Shown piece after piece: positions 1-6,732 of a stretch of 8,695 nt of DNA. This DNA is from an uncultured Oscillospiraceae bacterium. Lineage in GTDB: Bacteria > Bacillota > Clostridia > Oscillospirales > Acutalibacteraceae. Below the pieces are notes generated by a model. That model saw only the letters and a list, made by a program, of their open reading frames with translations. It was not told the DNA's origin and did no database searches. The translations under genes and the position numbers were made by a program. The stretch covers positions 1 to 8,695 of the forward strand of contig UQVI01000077.1 of assembly GCA_900544515.1 (NCBI GenBank), written 5' to 3'. Every line of letters begins with the position of its first letter. Position 1 is the stretch's first letter.

Positions 1-41
1 TCGACTAGTCGTCGGCAGCGTCAGATGTGTATAAGAGACAG
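1..41 (+). other. Illumina Nextera i5 index and Read-1 adapter left on the contig end (artefact)
   Basis: Bases 9-41 match the 33-nt Nextera Read-1 transposase adapter, and bases 23-41 are the 19-bp Tn5 mosaic end (AGATGTGTATAAGAGACAG). Bases 1-8 (TCGACTAG) equal a Nextera XT i5 index, S513 as I recall it. This is library-construction sequence, not genome. Translating through it gives the spurious peptide MYKRQ ahead of SpoIIE, and on the other strand a tail ending YTSDAADD; both are known signs of adapter contamination in protein sets. Real sequence starts at base 42. Confidence 0.97.
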
Positions 42-1265
42 TCCATATGCTGTGTAATAGAAAGCGTTATCGGCAGCATTATTATGGTAATCCTGCCTGA
101 GGTAATCACCGATAAAATTTCCGACTTCTTTGAAAGCGGTGCGGACATTGCGCCTGATGGCAGTCTGCGGCAGAGCCTTGTTGTGCGTCTGCGCTTTGCA
201 TCAAGTGCGCTGGCACAGGTCAGTGAAAGCGTACGCGATGTGCGTGAAAAAATCAATGAGCTCGGCAGAATTGAGCCTATGGAAAGCGAGCTGAGAATGG
301 TTGCGGCCGATCAGTTTTTCTCCATCTCCGATATGCTGGGTGACCTTGCTTTTGAATTTGACGATGCTGAAATATTTGATTTTAAATCAGCAGGTAAAAT
401 ACGGCGAATGCTGGGTGAATATGATATTTACCCTGAAAACATCTCCGTTATCGTTGACAAATTCGACCGAATGCGGATTGAAATTTTAGCCTCGTCAAAG
501 ACAAACGGACTTGACAGTCCTAAAATAAAAAATGAAATTGAAAAAATCTGCGGACGAGATTTTGAAAAAAGCAGGACAAACTATTCCGGATCAAATGTTA
601 TGCTGACAATTATTGAAAAACCGAATTTCAAAATGAGCTTCGGCTTTGCTCAATACTGTGCAGAGGGTAAGCTGTGCGGTGACACCGTTAAAACAATTAA
701 TGATACACGCGGACATATGATTTTCATAATAAGTGACGGTATGGGAAAGGGCGGACGAGCTGCCCTGGACGGCGCAATGGGTGCAGGTCTGCTTTCAAAG
801 CTGCTGTCTGCGGGCTTCGGCTTTGACTCTTCACTCAAGGTTGTGAACAGTGCTCTGCTGGTTAAAAGCAGTGAAGAAAGTTTAGCAACACTGGACTGTG
901 CCTGTGTGGATTTATTTACAGGCAAATGTGAATTCTTTAAGGCAGGTGCACCAAGATCCTATGTGGTGAAAAATCATTCTGTCAGCAAATGTGAGCTTTC
1001 CTCTATGCCGGCAGGAATTCTCAGAGGTATTGAATTTGCAAAAAGGACAACCGTGCTGAATATCGGTGATGAAGTCATTATGATGAGTGACGGAATTACC
1101 GATATAGGCGAAGAACTGCTTGACGATTTTCTGAAATATGATGACAGTGACGGACCAAGCGACCGTGCACAGGACATACTTGATTTTGCAGTGGCACACA
1201 GCGATGCACGGCACAGGGATGATATGTCCGTAATCGTCGCAAAGCTTATACCAAATAAGCACTAA
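42..1265 (+). CDS. spoIIE: Stage II sporulation protein E (SpoIIE), 3' part only
   Basis: This is the C-terminal 407 residues of SpoIIE, the membrane PP2C-type serine phosphatase that dephosphorylates SpoIIAA to release sigma-F in the forespore; it also binds FtsZ at the polar septum. The piece opens with the end of a hydrophobic segment (IIMVILPEVI), matching the last transmembrane helix of the family. A charged central regulatory region follows, then the phosphatase domain. Its metal-binding aspartates are all present: CGD at 681-683, ISDGMGKG at 735-737, MMSDG at 1089-1091 and RDDMSV at 1218-1223. Bacillus SpoIIE has about 827 residues with ten membrane helices, so roughly half is missing to the left. 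The loss is caused by the contig end (adapter at 1-41), not by mutation. The gene ends in TAA and is followed 17 nt later by the SIS-domain gene, probably in one transcript. Confidence 0.95.
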   Translation, partial: SICCVIESVIGSIIMVILPEVITDKISDFFESGADIAPDGSLRQSLVVRLRFASSALAQVSESVRDVREKINELGRIEPMESELRMVAADQFFSISDMLGDLAFEFDDAEIFDFKSAGKIRRMLGEYDIYPENISVIVDKFDRMRIEILASSKTNGLDSPKIKNEIEKICGRDFEKSRTNYSGSNVMLTIIEKPNFKMSFGFAQYCAEGKLCGDTVKTINDTRGHMIFIISDGMGKGGRAALDGAMGAGLLSKLLSAGFGFDSSLKVVNSALLVKSSEESLATLDCACVDLFTGKCEFFKAGAPRSYVVKNHSVSKCELSSMPAGILRGIEFAKRTTVLNIGDEVIMMSDGITDIGEELLDDFLKYDDSDGPSDRAQDILDFAVAHSDARHRDDMSVIVAKLIPNKH

Positions 1266-1282
1266 GCATAAAGGAAAATTTT

Positions 1283-2347
1283 ATGAAAAGTCAGAAACGA
1301 ATTTTTATTAAAAAGAAAAAGCATTTAAAGCCTGTTATGCCGTCAGTGGATAAAGGGCATTTCCCTGATTTTATCAGGAAAGAAATTTTCACGCAGCCTG
1401 AGCTGATAAACGCACTGATTGAAAGATATGTTCGAGCAGAAAAGATAAATTTTGATTACCTAAAAATAAAGATTGATAAAATAAAGCGCATATACCTCGT
1501 GGGGGACGGTGAGAACTATGGCTGTGTTCTTGCAGGTGCATATAATTTTGAGGTACTTGTAGATATCCCCTGTTCGGCGTCACTGATTTCGGAATTCCGC
1601 TTTTCTAATCCTGTACTGGACAAAAGCACCCTCGTAATTATGGTCAGCAAATCAAAGGACGATGAATACTGCATGGAGACGATCAAGCGGATCAATGAAA
1701 GCGGAGCAAAAATAATAGAAATTTTTAATTTTGAACCGGAAAATAATACTGCCGTAAATCTTAATTTTATTGAAAAGGGAGCTGTTTCCACAGCCGGATA
1801 CACAATGCGGTACACTGCCTTATCCATGCTTGCTCTTTACTTTGGTGAAAAAAATCAGGTTATCACCGAGCTTTATGTCAAAATCGCCACAAAAATGCTT
1901 CAATCCCTGCACGGCAAAATAAAATATGTTCTTGAAAATGAATATTTAATACGGCATATGGCCGAAAAAATCAGTACCGATAAACTGATTACCACAGGCA
2001 CAAATATTGATTTTGCCTGTGCACTTTACACTTCACATCTTTTCACTTTTGCCCTTAATCGCAATGTTTGTGCTTTTCCTGTAGGTGAGCTGCGATTTTT
2101 AAAATCCGATACAGATACCATTATCGGATTTGCCTCCAATGAGAATTTTTACAATGTGCTGATAAAATCTGTTAAGGACGCACTGAAAATCGTGCCGAAA
2201 AATATAGCTGTAAATGATTCATTTTTCATTGATTATGATGATACCATTCCGCTTTTTAATCCCATTTTAAGTGCTGTAGTTTCACAGCTTATGGCATATA
2301 ATATGGCAAAAGAAAATAACATTATACTTGATAATCAGAATAATTAG
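1283..2347 (+). CDS. SIS-domain protein related to the GlmS isomerase half, with degraded active-site motifs
   Basis: This 354-residue protein resembles the isomerase part of glucosamine-6-phosphate synthase but has no N-terminal glutaminase domain. A basic N-terminus (residues 1-20) leads into KEIFTQPE (33-40), like the KEI.EQP start of the GlmS isomerase region. The first SIS domain spans about 69-150, with ISEFRFSNPVLDKSTLVIM (102-120) close to the GlmS ASEFRYR.P region. The second spans about 235-345, including PVGEL (266-270) at the AGELKHGP position. Key signatures are altered: the GCGTSYHA loop reads VGDGENYG (73-80), SQSGET reads SKSKDD (122-127), and the protein stops before the family's C-terminal KSVTVE tail that carries the catalytic lysine. 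Sugar-phosphate binding is possible, but isomerase activity looks unlikely. The ribosome site AAGGA (1271-1275) is 7 nt before the ATG, and no separate promoter is visible in the 17-nt gap after spoIIE. Alternatives are a FrlB/AgaS-like deglycase or isomerase, or a regulatory paralogue. Confidence 0.78.
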   Translation: MKSQKRIFIKKKKHLKPVMPSVDKGHFPDFIRKEIFTQPELINALIERYVRAEKINFDYLKIKIDKIKRIYLVGDGENYGCVLAGAYNFEVLVDIPCSASLISEFRFSNPVLDKSTLVIMVSKSKDDEYCMETIKRINESGAKIIEIFNFEPENNTAVNLNFIEKGAVSTAGYTMRYTALSMLALYFGEKNQVITELYVKIATKMLQSLHGKIKYVLENEYLIRHMAEKISTDKLITTGTNIDFACALYTSHLFTFALNRNVCAFPVGELRFLKSDTDTIIGFASNENFYNVLIKSVKDALKIVPKNIAVNDSFFIDYDDTIPLFNPILSAVVSQLMAYNMAKENNIILDNQNN

Positions 2348-2352
2348 GCAAG

Positions 2353-2397
2353 ATAAAAAGCACTGAGTAAAAGCTGAGGTGCGATAACGAAGTATTG
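2353..2397 (+). repeat. Left arm of the terminal inverted repeat
   Basis: This 45-nt arm starts 6 nt after the stop codon of the SIS-domain gene. It pairs with 2621-2667, with 40 of 42 positions identical outside a small unequal block. In plus-strand RNA one of the two differences would still form a G-U pair. Confidence 0.75.
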
Positions 2398-2406
2398 CTT
2401 AAAATC
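2393..2406 (+). repeat. 14-bp direct repeat, copy 1
   Basis: TATTGCTTAAAATC occurs here and again, identical, at 2545-2558, both inside the inverted-repeat element. Copy 1 begins inside the left arm (which ends at 2397) and runs out of it; copy 2 lies in the interior, just before the 2562-2579 hairpin. This may reflect internal duplication or a nested palindromic unit. Confidence 0.7.
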
Positions 2407-2433
2407 ATTATCTTTTCAGCTATAATTGCGTTA

Positions 2434-2469
2434 AAAAATACCATAAGGCGTCAGCCTTATGGTATTTTT
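2434..2469. terminator. Strong bidirectional rho-independent terminator
   Basis: A perfect 16-bp stem (2434-2449 with 2454-2469) closes a GTCA loop. The stem core TACCATAAGGC pairs with GCCTTATGGTA, and the outer stem is A5 against T5. Read on plus it ends in a T-run; read on minus it ends in TTTTTT. It lies between the plus-strand spoIIE/SIS unit and the minus-strand ddl operon, so it can stop both converging transcripts. Confidence 0.88.
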
Positions 2470-2544
2470 ATGCCTTATTCTAACTAAAAATCTAACAATT
2501 TTAAGTGCTTCGCAGTTTTGTAGCTTAGGAAATTCGTCTGTAAA

Positions 2545-2558
2545 TATTGCTTAAAATC
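2545..2558 (+). repeat. 14-bp direct repeat, copy 2
   Basis: This is identical to 2393-2406 (TATTGCTTAAAATC). It is followed within 4 nt by the hairpin at 2562-2579. Confidence 0.7.
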
Positions 2559-2561
2559 GCA

Positions 2562-2590
2562 GCAAGACTTGCGTCTTGCGAGGCTTTTTG
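2562..2590 (+). other. Short hairpin followed by a T-run; possible secondary terminator
   Basis: GCAAGAC (2562-2568) pairs with GTCTTGC (2573-2579) around a TTGC loop, then GAGGC and a run of five T. The 7-bp stem and the 5-nt gap before the T-run make a terminator role uncertain. It may simply be internal structure of the repeat element. Confidence 0.4.
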
Positions 2591-2620
2591 GCTGTATTTC
2601 AGGCAATTTCTGCGAAAAAC

Positions 2621-2667
2621 CAATACTTCGTTACCGTACCTCAGCTAAGCTACTCAGTGCTTTTTAT
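2621..2667 (-). repeat. Right arm of the terminal inverted repeat
   Basis: This 47-nt arm is the inverted partner of 2353-2397. Its outer part overlaps the 3' end of the decayed minus-strand gene and supplies the in-frame stop codon at 2650-2652 on the minus strand. Confidence 0.75.
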
Positions 2668-3141
2668 GTCTTTCTGTTTATCTTTCATTTCAAAGTCAGC
2701 TATTGTTATTTCATTATTATTTTCATTAATATAATAAACAGAGCCAAAATCAGCGTTGTTCCACTTCAAGTGCAAATCACCGTAATCAACACCGGCATTG
2801 GCAATCAGCTCATCTATATCAAGCTCTTTCAAAAATTTAATTCTGTCAACGGACTGCCAGACTCTCTCATAAAAATCAGCCGAGTCTTTAACAGATATTA
2901 CAAAGCACCCCCTCGCCCTTATGAGAAGCGTATCCTTGTAATCACAATTGCAGGCACTACACTTATAATCCCTGCTGCTATAATGACCATTCCCACTTTT
3001 TCGCTGATGTCAAAAAATGAAAGCGCATACGCAGCCAAAAAGCTTACCGTAACAGGTACAAGTATATTGCTTAGCAATCTGAACGAATTTGCAATAAGCC
3101 ATTAAAAAACTGCCATATGCAATTTTATATCGTTTTTTCAT
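2650..3141 (-). pseudogene. Frameshifted small two-helix membrane protein gene of unknown function
   Basis: I do not recognise the family. An ATG (3139-3141) starts one base after the radical SAM stop and gives MKKRYKIAYGSFLM. The protein-like reading then moves one base over, to 2919-3098: LIANSFRLLSNILVPVTV onward, with two hydrophobic segments (NILVPVTVSFLAAYALSFF and VGMVIIAAGIISVVPAIVI) ending in TRIRFS and a stop. The first frame resumes downstream, at about 2922-2650, with a charged cytosolic-looking part (VKDSADFYERVWQSVDRIK... LHLKWNNADFGSVYYINENN). The two shifts are opposite, so the outer pieces share one frame; between them that frame gives a Cys-rich nonsense stretch and a stop at 3010-3012. 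Codons of the rescued segments look coding (many GAT, GCT, GTT). The last residues and stop lie in the right repeat arm. Alternatives are two indel errors in the assembly, or two tiny genes (52 codons from TTG 3077, 60 codons from TTG 2832). Confidence 0.6.
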
Positions 3142-3142
3142 A

Positions 3143-4561
3143 TCATTCTTTTTTGCTGAATTCAGCCTTACCCTCAGGTGTATCACGGTAATACTGGGTA
3201 AACGGTTTAAAGCGCTCCTGCTCCTCCCAGATTTCTTTTGCCTTAGGAGCCCAAAGCTTTGCATAATGATCACACTTTGAGCAAAGTGCATCTGCACTTT
3301 CTTCCTTAATTAAATTCGTAGACTTTGCACCTGATTTTTTAACAAGAGCTCTGAGAGCCTGTGGATTTTCAAGCATAGGACAAGGTCTGAGCATATTATC
3401 ATTAAATGGCTGACCCTTATAATATTCATGGAAAAGAGGAGATTTGAGGCATTCAATAATGCTCTTTTCCCTGATATTTGAATCAGAATAGTGGATAAAC
3501 ACACAAGGCTCCACATCGCCCTCAGAGTTGATATGGAAATAGTTTCTTCCGCCGGCAATACAACCGCCGACAAATTCGGCATCATTCTGAAAATCAACAG
3601 TAAATAACGGCTTGCCTGTTTTGGAATTTCTCTTGGTACGGATGGAACGGTAAACGTGCTCACGCTGCTGCGGAGTCAGAAGCAGACTTGTATCTGCATC
3701 ACTGCCAACAGGCATATAATGGAAATACCATGCAAAGCGCACACCGTTTTCTATCATCAGGTCATAGAACTCGTCAGAGGTTACAGCCTCATAATTCACA
3801 CTTGTATAGCATACTGAAATACCGAAAAGACATTTATGCTTTTTCAGCATCTGCATTGCCTTAAAGGTTTTCTGATATGCACCGTCACCGCGACGGCTGT
3901 CGTTGGTTTCCTCGCTGCCCTCAATGGAAAGTGCAAGTGCAAGATTGCCGCAGGCTTTCATATCCTCACAGAATGCATCGTCCACAAGTGTACCATTTGT
4001 GTACGCAAGGAAAAGGCAATCACTGTTTTCCTTTGCAACAGTAATAATATCCTTTTTTCTGATAAGCGGCTCACCGCCTGTATACATAAAGAAATGCGTT
4101 CCCAGTGCCTTGCTTTCACTTACAACACGGCGCATTTCATCCAGTGTAAGATTTGAATTATGGCCATATTCAGCAGACCAGCAGCCCTTACATTTCATAT
4201 TGCAGGCTGAAGTCGGATCCATAAGTACAACCCAGGGGATATTGCAATGCTCCTCATCACGCTTCTTTCTGAGTGTGGAAGTACCGATTAGTCCCAAGTC
4301 AATACCAAATGTAAGTACAGCCTTTCGCAAAAACTCATGGTCAACCTCATCAATACCCCTGAAAAGAAACTGATGCCATATATTGCTTTCGTCTGAAATA
4401 ATTTCAATAGGTTTTGTGAATGTACTTTCAGGGTACATATTGCCTGCAAAGGTCTTGCCTATTTTAACAAGCTTAAGCATATTCTTTTTCGGATCTTTAT
4501 AAATGTACTTAAACAGTCTGTCTCCAACCCTGTGAAGCATCTTGCTTTTCATTTGCGCCAT
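3143..4561 (-). CDS. Radical SAM protein with a cysteine-rich SPASM-like C-terminus
   Basis: This 472-residue protein has an N-terminal extension of about 105 residues and a radical SAM core from about 110 with CNMKCKGC (Cys120, 124, 127), the CxxxCxxC site that binds the 4Fe-4S cluster cleaving S-adenosylmethionine. GGEP at 162-165 and YTNG at 187-190 are further family motifs. After the core come Cys334 and Cys353 (CIAGGRNYFHINSEGDVEPC), Cys394, and Cys427/Cys430 (CSKCDHY). This spacing resembles a SPASM or twitch domain holding one or two auxiliary clusters. No transmembrane segment is seen. The substrate is unknown: relatives modify peptides, proteins or small molecules, and no RiPP precursor or transporter lies nearby. 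Its ATG is preceded by AGGAAAGG (4569-4576) with 7-nt spacing, 37 nt after argS, so it is probably the last intact gene of the operon. The small broken membrane gene begins one base after its TGA. Confidence 0.9.
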   Translation of the reverse strand: MAQMKSKMLHRVGDRLFKYIYKDPKKNMLKLVKIGKTFAGNMYPESTFTKPIEIISDESNIWHQFLFRGIDEVDHEFLRKAVLTFGIDLGLIGTSTLRKKRDEEHCNIPWVVLMDPTSACNMKCKGCWSAEYGHNSNLTLDEMRRVVSESKALGTHFFMYTGGEPLIRKKDIITVAKENSDCLFLAYTNGTLVDDAFCEDMKACGNLALALSIEGSEETNDSRRGDGAYQKTFKAMQMLKKHKCLFGISVCYTSVNYEAVTSDEFYDLMIENGVRFAWYFHYMPVGSDADTSLLLTPQQREHVYRSIRTKRNSKTGKPLFTVDFQNDAEFVGGCIAGGRNYFHINSEGDVEPCVFIHYSDSNIREKSIIECLKSPLFHEYYKGQPFNDNMLRPCPMLENPQALRALVKKSGAKSTNLIKEESADALCSKCDHYAKLWAPKAKEIWEEQERFKPFTQYYRDTPEGKAEFSKKE

Positions 4562-4598
4562 TTGTTATCCTTTCCTGCTTACGATTTTTACCGCAAGC

Positions 4599-6287
4599 TT
4601 ACATTACCTCAGGAGCGGTAATTTTGAGCATATTTAAAATATTATTGATTGTGTCCTTTACTGCACAGCAGAGATAAAGCCTTGCCTGCATTAACCCCTC
4701 ATCGTCACACATAACCCTCTGCGCATTATAAAATTTATGGAAAAGTGTTGCAAGCTCGATAACATAATGTGTTATCTTCGCAGGGTCATATGCTTTTGCA
4801 GCTGTAACAATTTCATTTGTAAGTGCTGACAGGTGACGGATAAGCTCTCTTTCCTCATCACTGCTCAGCATCAGAAGCTCATCGTCTGTCGGAATTCTGA
4901 GTTCAATACCCTGCTCCTGTGCTTTCCTAATAATTGAGCATATACGTGCATGTGCGTACTGAACATAGTAAACAGGATTTTCGCTTGACTCCTTAGCTGC
5001 AAGCTCAAGATCAAAATCGAAATGCGAATTGGGCTCACGGAGATTAAAGAAAAATCTTGCCGCATCAAGAGGAACTTCATCTATAAGCGTATTCAGTGTG
5101 ATTGCTTTGCCTGAACGCTTTGAAAGCTTAATGGTCTCGCCCTCACGGACAAGCCTTACCATCTGCATAATTACAGCGTCAAGCCTGCCTGCATCAAGTC
5201 CGAGTGCGGTCAGAGCCGCTTTCATTCTCGGTACGTATCCGTGATGATCTGCACCTAAAACGTCAATAGCCTTATCGTATCCGCGTGTAACCAGCTTATT
5301 ATAATGATATGCAATATCAGGCACGATATATGTGGGCAGTCCGTTGGCACGGATAAGCACTATATCTTTATCATTGCCAAATTCTGATGCTTTGAACCAT
5401 AAAGCACCATCCTGCTCATAAGTAACACCCTTTTCTTTAAGAGCATTTATAACCTTGTCAACCGAACCATCATTATGAAGAGTTGACTCCCTGAACCACT
5501 TATCATAGGTGATTCTGTATCTGCCAAGGTCTCTTTCAAGTCCTGCAATATTCTTCGGAAGAGCATAATCCACAAGAGCTTTTCTTCTCTCCTCAGATGA
5601 GGACTCAACGAATTTGTCGCCATATTCTTTGATGAAATTCTCAGCGTGCTCTGTTATATCAGCACCGTGATAAGCATCCTCAGGCAGTTCAACATCATCC
5701 TTGAAATGCTGAAGATATCTTACCTCAAGAGATGTGGCAAACTTTTCAATCTGATTTCCTGCATCGTTTACATAGAACTCACGGTTCACATCAAAGCCTG
5801 CCCAATCAAGTACAGAGGCAAGGCAGTCACCGATTGCACCGCCCCTTGCATTACCAATATGCATAGGGCCTGTGGGATTTGCCGATACAAATTCAACAAG
5901 CACCCTTTTGCCCTGTCCGTAATCGGACTTGCCATAGTCCTTACCGCAGGCAAACACGTCCTTAAGTATTTCACTGTAATATGAGCCGGAAAGGAAGAAA
6001 TTCAGAAAGCCTGGTCCTGCAATTTCAACTCTTTCAAAAAGAGTATCACTCAAATCAATATGGTCTGCAATACTCTGTGCAATTATTCTCGGTGCTTTTT
6101 TGAAGCATCTTGCACACGCCATTGCTATATTTGAGGAATAATCACCGTTTGCTTTATTTGACGGAATTTCAATAATAAACTCTGCTGCTTGTGCATCAGG
6201 CAGTTCACCTGCTGCAATTGCAGCATTGACTGCATCCACTAATTTCTGCCTTAAAATATTTTCAGTTTCTTTTACTAACTTTGACAT
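4599..6287 (-). CDS. argS: Arginine--tRNA ligase (class I)
   Basis: ArgS charges tRNA-Arg with arginine using ATP. The 562-residue length is normal for the family and the gene looks complete. The N-terminal additional domain (about 1-115), which contacts the tRNA D-loop, leads to the HIGH signature as ANPTGPMHIGNARG (136-149; HIGN 143-146). Next are the FYVNDAGNQ segment (171-179), LGADHHGY (344-351) and the KMSKS counterpart KLSKRSG (387-393). The C-terminal helical anticodon-binding domain ends in LKITAPEVM, like the usual LGI.APERM end. Its start lies 4 nt after the DUF1934 stop, and its ribosome site (CAGGAG) falls on the last codons of that gene, so translation of the two is probably coupled. 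As an essential housekeeping gene it anchors the middle of the operon. Confidence 0.98.
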   Translation of the reverse strand: MSKLVKETENILRQKLVDAVNAAIAAGELPDAQAAEFIIEIPSNKANGDYSSNIAMACARCFKKAPRIIAQSIADHIDLSDTLFERVEIAGPGFLNFFLSGSYYSEILKDVFACGKDYGKSDYGQGKRVLVEFVSANPTGPMHIGNARGGAIGDCLASVLDWAGFDVNREFYVNDAGNQIEKFATSLEVRYLQHFKDDVELPEDAYHGADITEHAENFIKEYGDKFVESSSEERRKALVDYALPKNIAGLERDLGRYRITYDKWFRESTLHNDGSVDKVINALKEKGVTYEQDGALWFKASEFGNDKDIVLIRANGLPTYIVPDIAYHYNKLVTRGYDKAIDVLGADHHGYVPRMKAALTALGLDAGRLDAVIMQMVRLVREGETIKLSKRSGKAITLNTLIDEVPLDAARFFFNLREPNSHFDFDLELAAKESSENPVYYVQYAHARICSIIRKAQEQGIELRIPTDDELLMLSSDEERELIRHLSALTNEIVTAAKAYDPAKITHYVIELATLFHKFYNAQRVMCDDEGLMQARLYLCCAVKDTINNILNMLKITAPEVM

Positions 6288-6291
6288 TTTA

Positions 6292-6720
6292 TTACTCCTG
6301 ATTTTTTCTGAAGTTTATTTTAACCTCATTTCTTGAGGCAAGTGCACCATTGATATCAATATCATATGAGAATATGAACTGACCCTTATCTTCGGTATAA
6401 TCACAATCAATCGTGTGACCCGATATTCCCATTAAAATATCACCGTATTCTGTACCGTAATGACATAGATTACGCTTTGATTTTTCAACGACCAGACAGG
6501 AAGCAAATGCACCTGAGCGTGTCATCTCAACACTCTTTTCATCTTTCCTGACAGTCACACGAACGTCAATCGGTGCTGCAGGCGGCTCCTGCTCTTCCTT
6601 ATAGTTTATAATATATTTGTCAGCGGTTTCCTCAATAGTGCCTACTGTCGTAAGCTCCATCTTATCCTTTTGCTTATCAATGCGCTGAGTCCCTGTTATT
6701 TCTAAAAGTATTTTGTTCAT
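6292..6720 (-). CDS. ywiB: DUF1934 family protein (YwiB-like)
   Basis: This 142-residue cytoplasmic protein has the DUF1934 pattern of alternating short beta strands: ILLEITGTQ at 4-12, KYIINYKEE, a VRVTVRKD strand, MTRSGAFAS (65-73) and LMGISGHTIDCDYTEDKGQFIFSYDI (96-121). The Bacillus subtilis relative YwiB forms a calycin-like beta-barrel and lies beside argS, as here; no biochemical function is established. The gene starts 12 nt after the murI stop, and the bases before its ATG (AAAAAATAAAAAT) hold no clear Shine-Dalgarno sequence, so it may depend on ribosomes finishing murI. The synteny with argS is the best support; the barrel fold suggests ligand binding, but that is inference. Confidence 0.85.
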   Translation of the reverse strand: MNKILLEITGTQRIDKQKDKMELTTVGTIEETADKYIINYKEEQEPPAAPIDVRVTVRKDEKSVEMTRSGAFASCLVVEKSKRNLCHYGTEYGDILMGISGHTIDCDYTEDKGQFIFSYDIDINGALASRNEVKINFRKNQE

Positions 6721-6732
6721 ATTTTTATTTTT

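Larger units (their letters stand above)
2353..2667. repeat. MITE-like intergenic element, about 315 bp, with long imperfect terminal inverted repeats
   Basis: The left arm 2353-2397 (45 nt) and the reverse complement of the right arm 2621-2667 (47 nt) match over 17 bases at the outer end. They then differ in a 3- versus 5-nt block, and match again over 25 positions with two transitions. Both outer ends begin AT AAAAAGCACTGAGTA, so the element may be bounded by TA. It encodes no transposase; it holds a strong terminator (2434-2469), a second hairpin (2562-2579) and a 14-bp direct repeat. The structure suits a non-autonomous mobile element or a dispersed intergenic palindrome. An alternative is a one-off pair of sequences flanking a terminator between convergent genes. 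Copy number cannot be judged from one window. Confidence 0.55.

Noticed and set aside
912..1262. Minus-strand open frame opposite the SpoIIE phosphatase domain
   Set aside because: It lies wholly antisense to conserved PP2C motifs; the product is rich in Cys, His and Ile with no recognisable domain, so it is a shadow of spoIIE.
2353..2667. CRISPR array or attachment site in the repeat-rich intergenic region
   Set aside because: There is one inverted pair and one pair of 14-bp direct repeats, with no regular repeat-spacer pattern, no cas gene, no integrase and no tRNA.
2569..3105. A 178-codon open frame on the plus strand
   Set aside because: It begins with TTG inside the repeat element, has no ribosome site, and is antisense to minus-strand readings with better coding character (charged, RNY-rich codons and clean membrane segments). 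Its hydrophobic stretches are complements of the minus-strand ones.
3143..4561. RiPP (sactipeptide or similar) maturation locus
   Set aside because: The radical SAM protein has SPASM-like cysteines, but no short precursor with a Cys-rich core, leader-binding domain, peptidase or ABC exporter is nearby. The Cys-rich short reading at 3010-3141 is the out-of-frame translation of a membrane segment.
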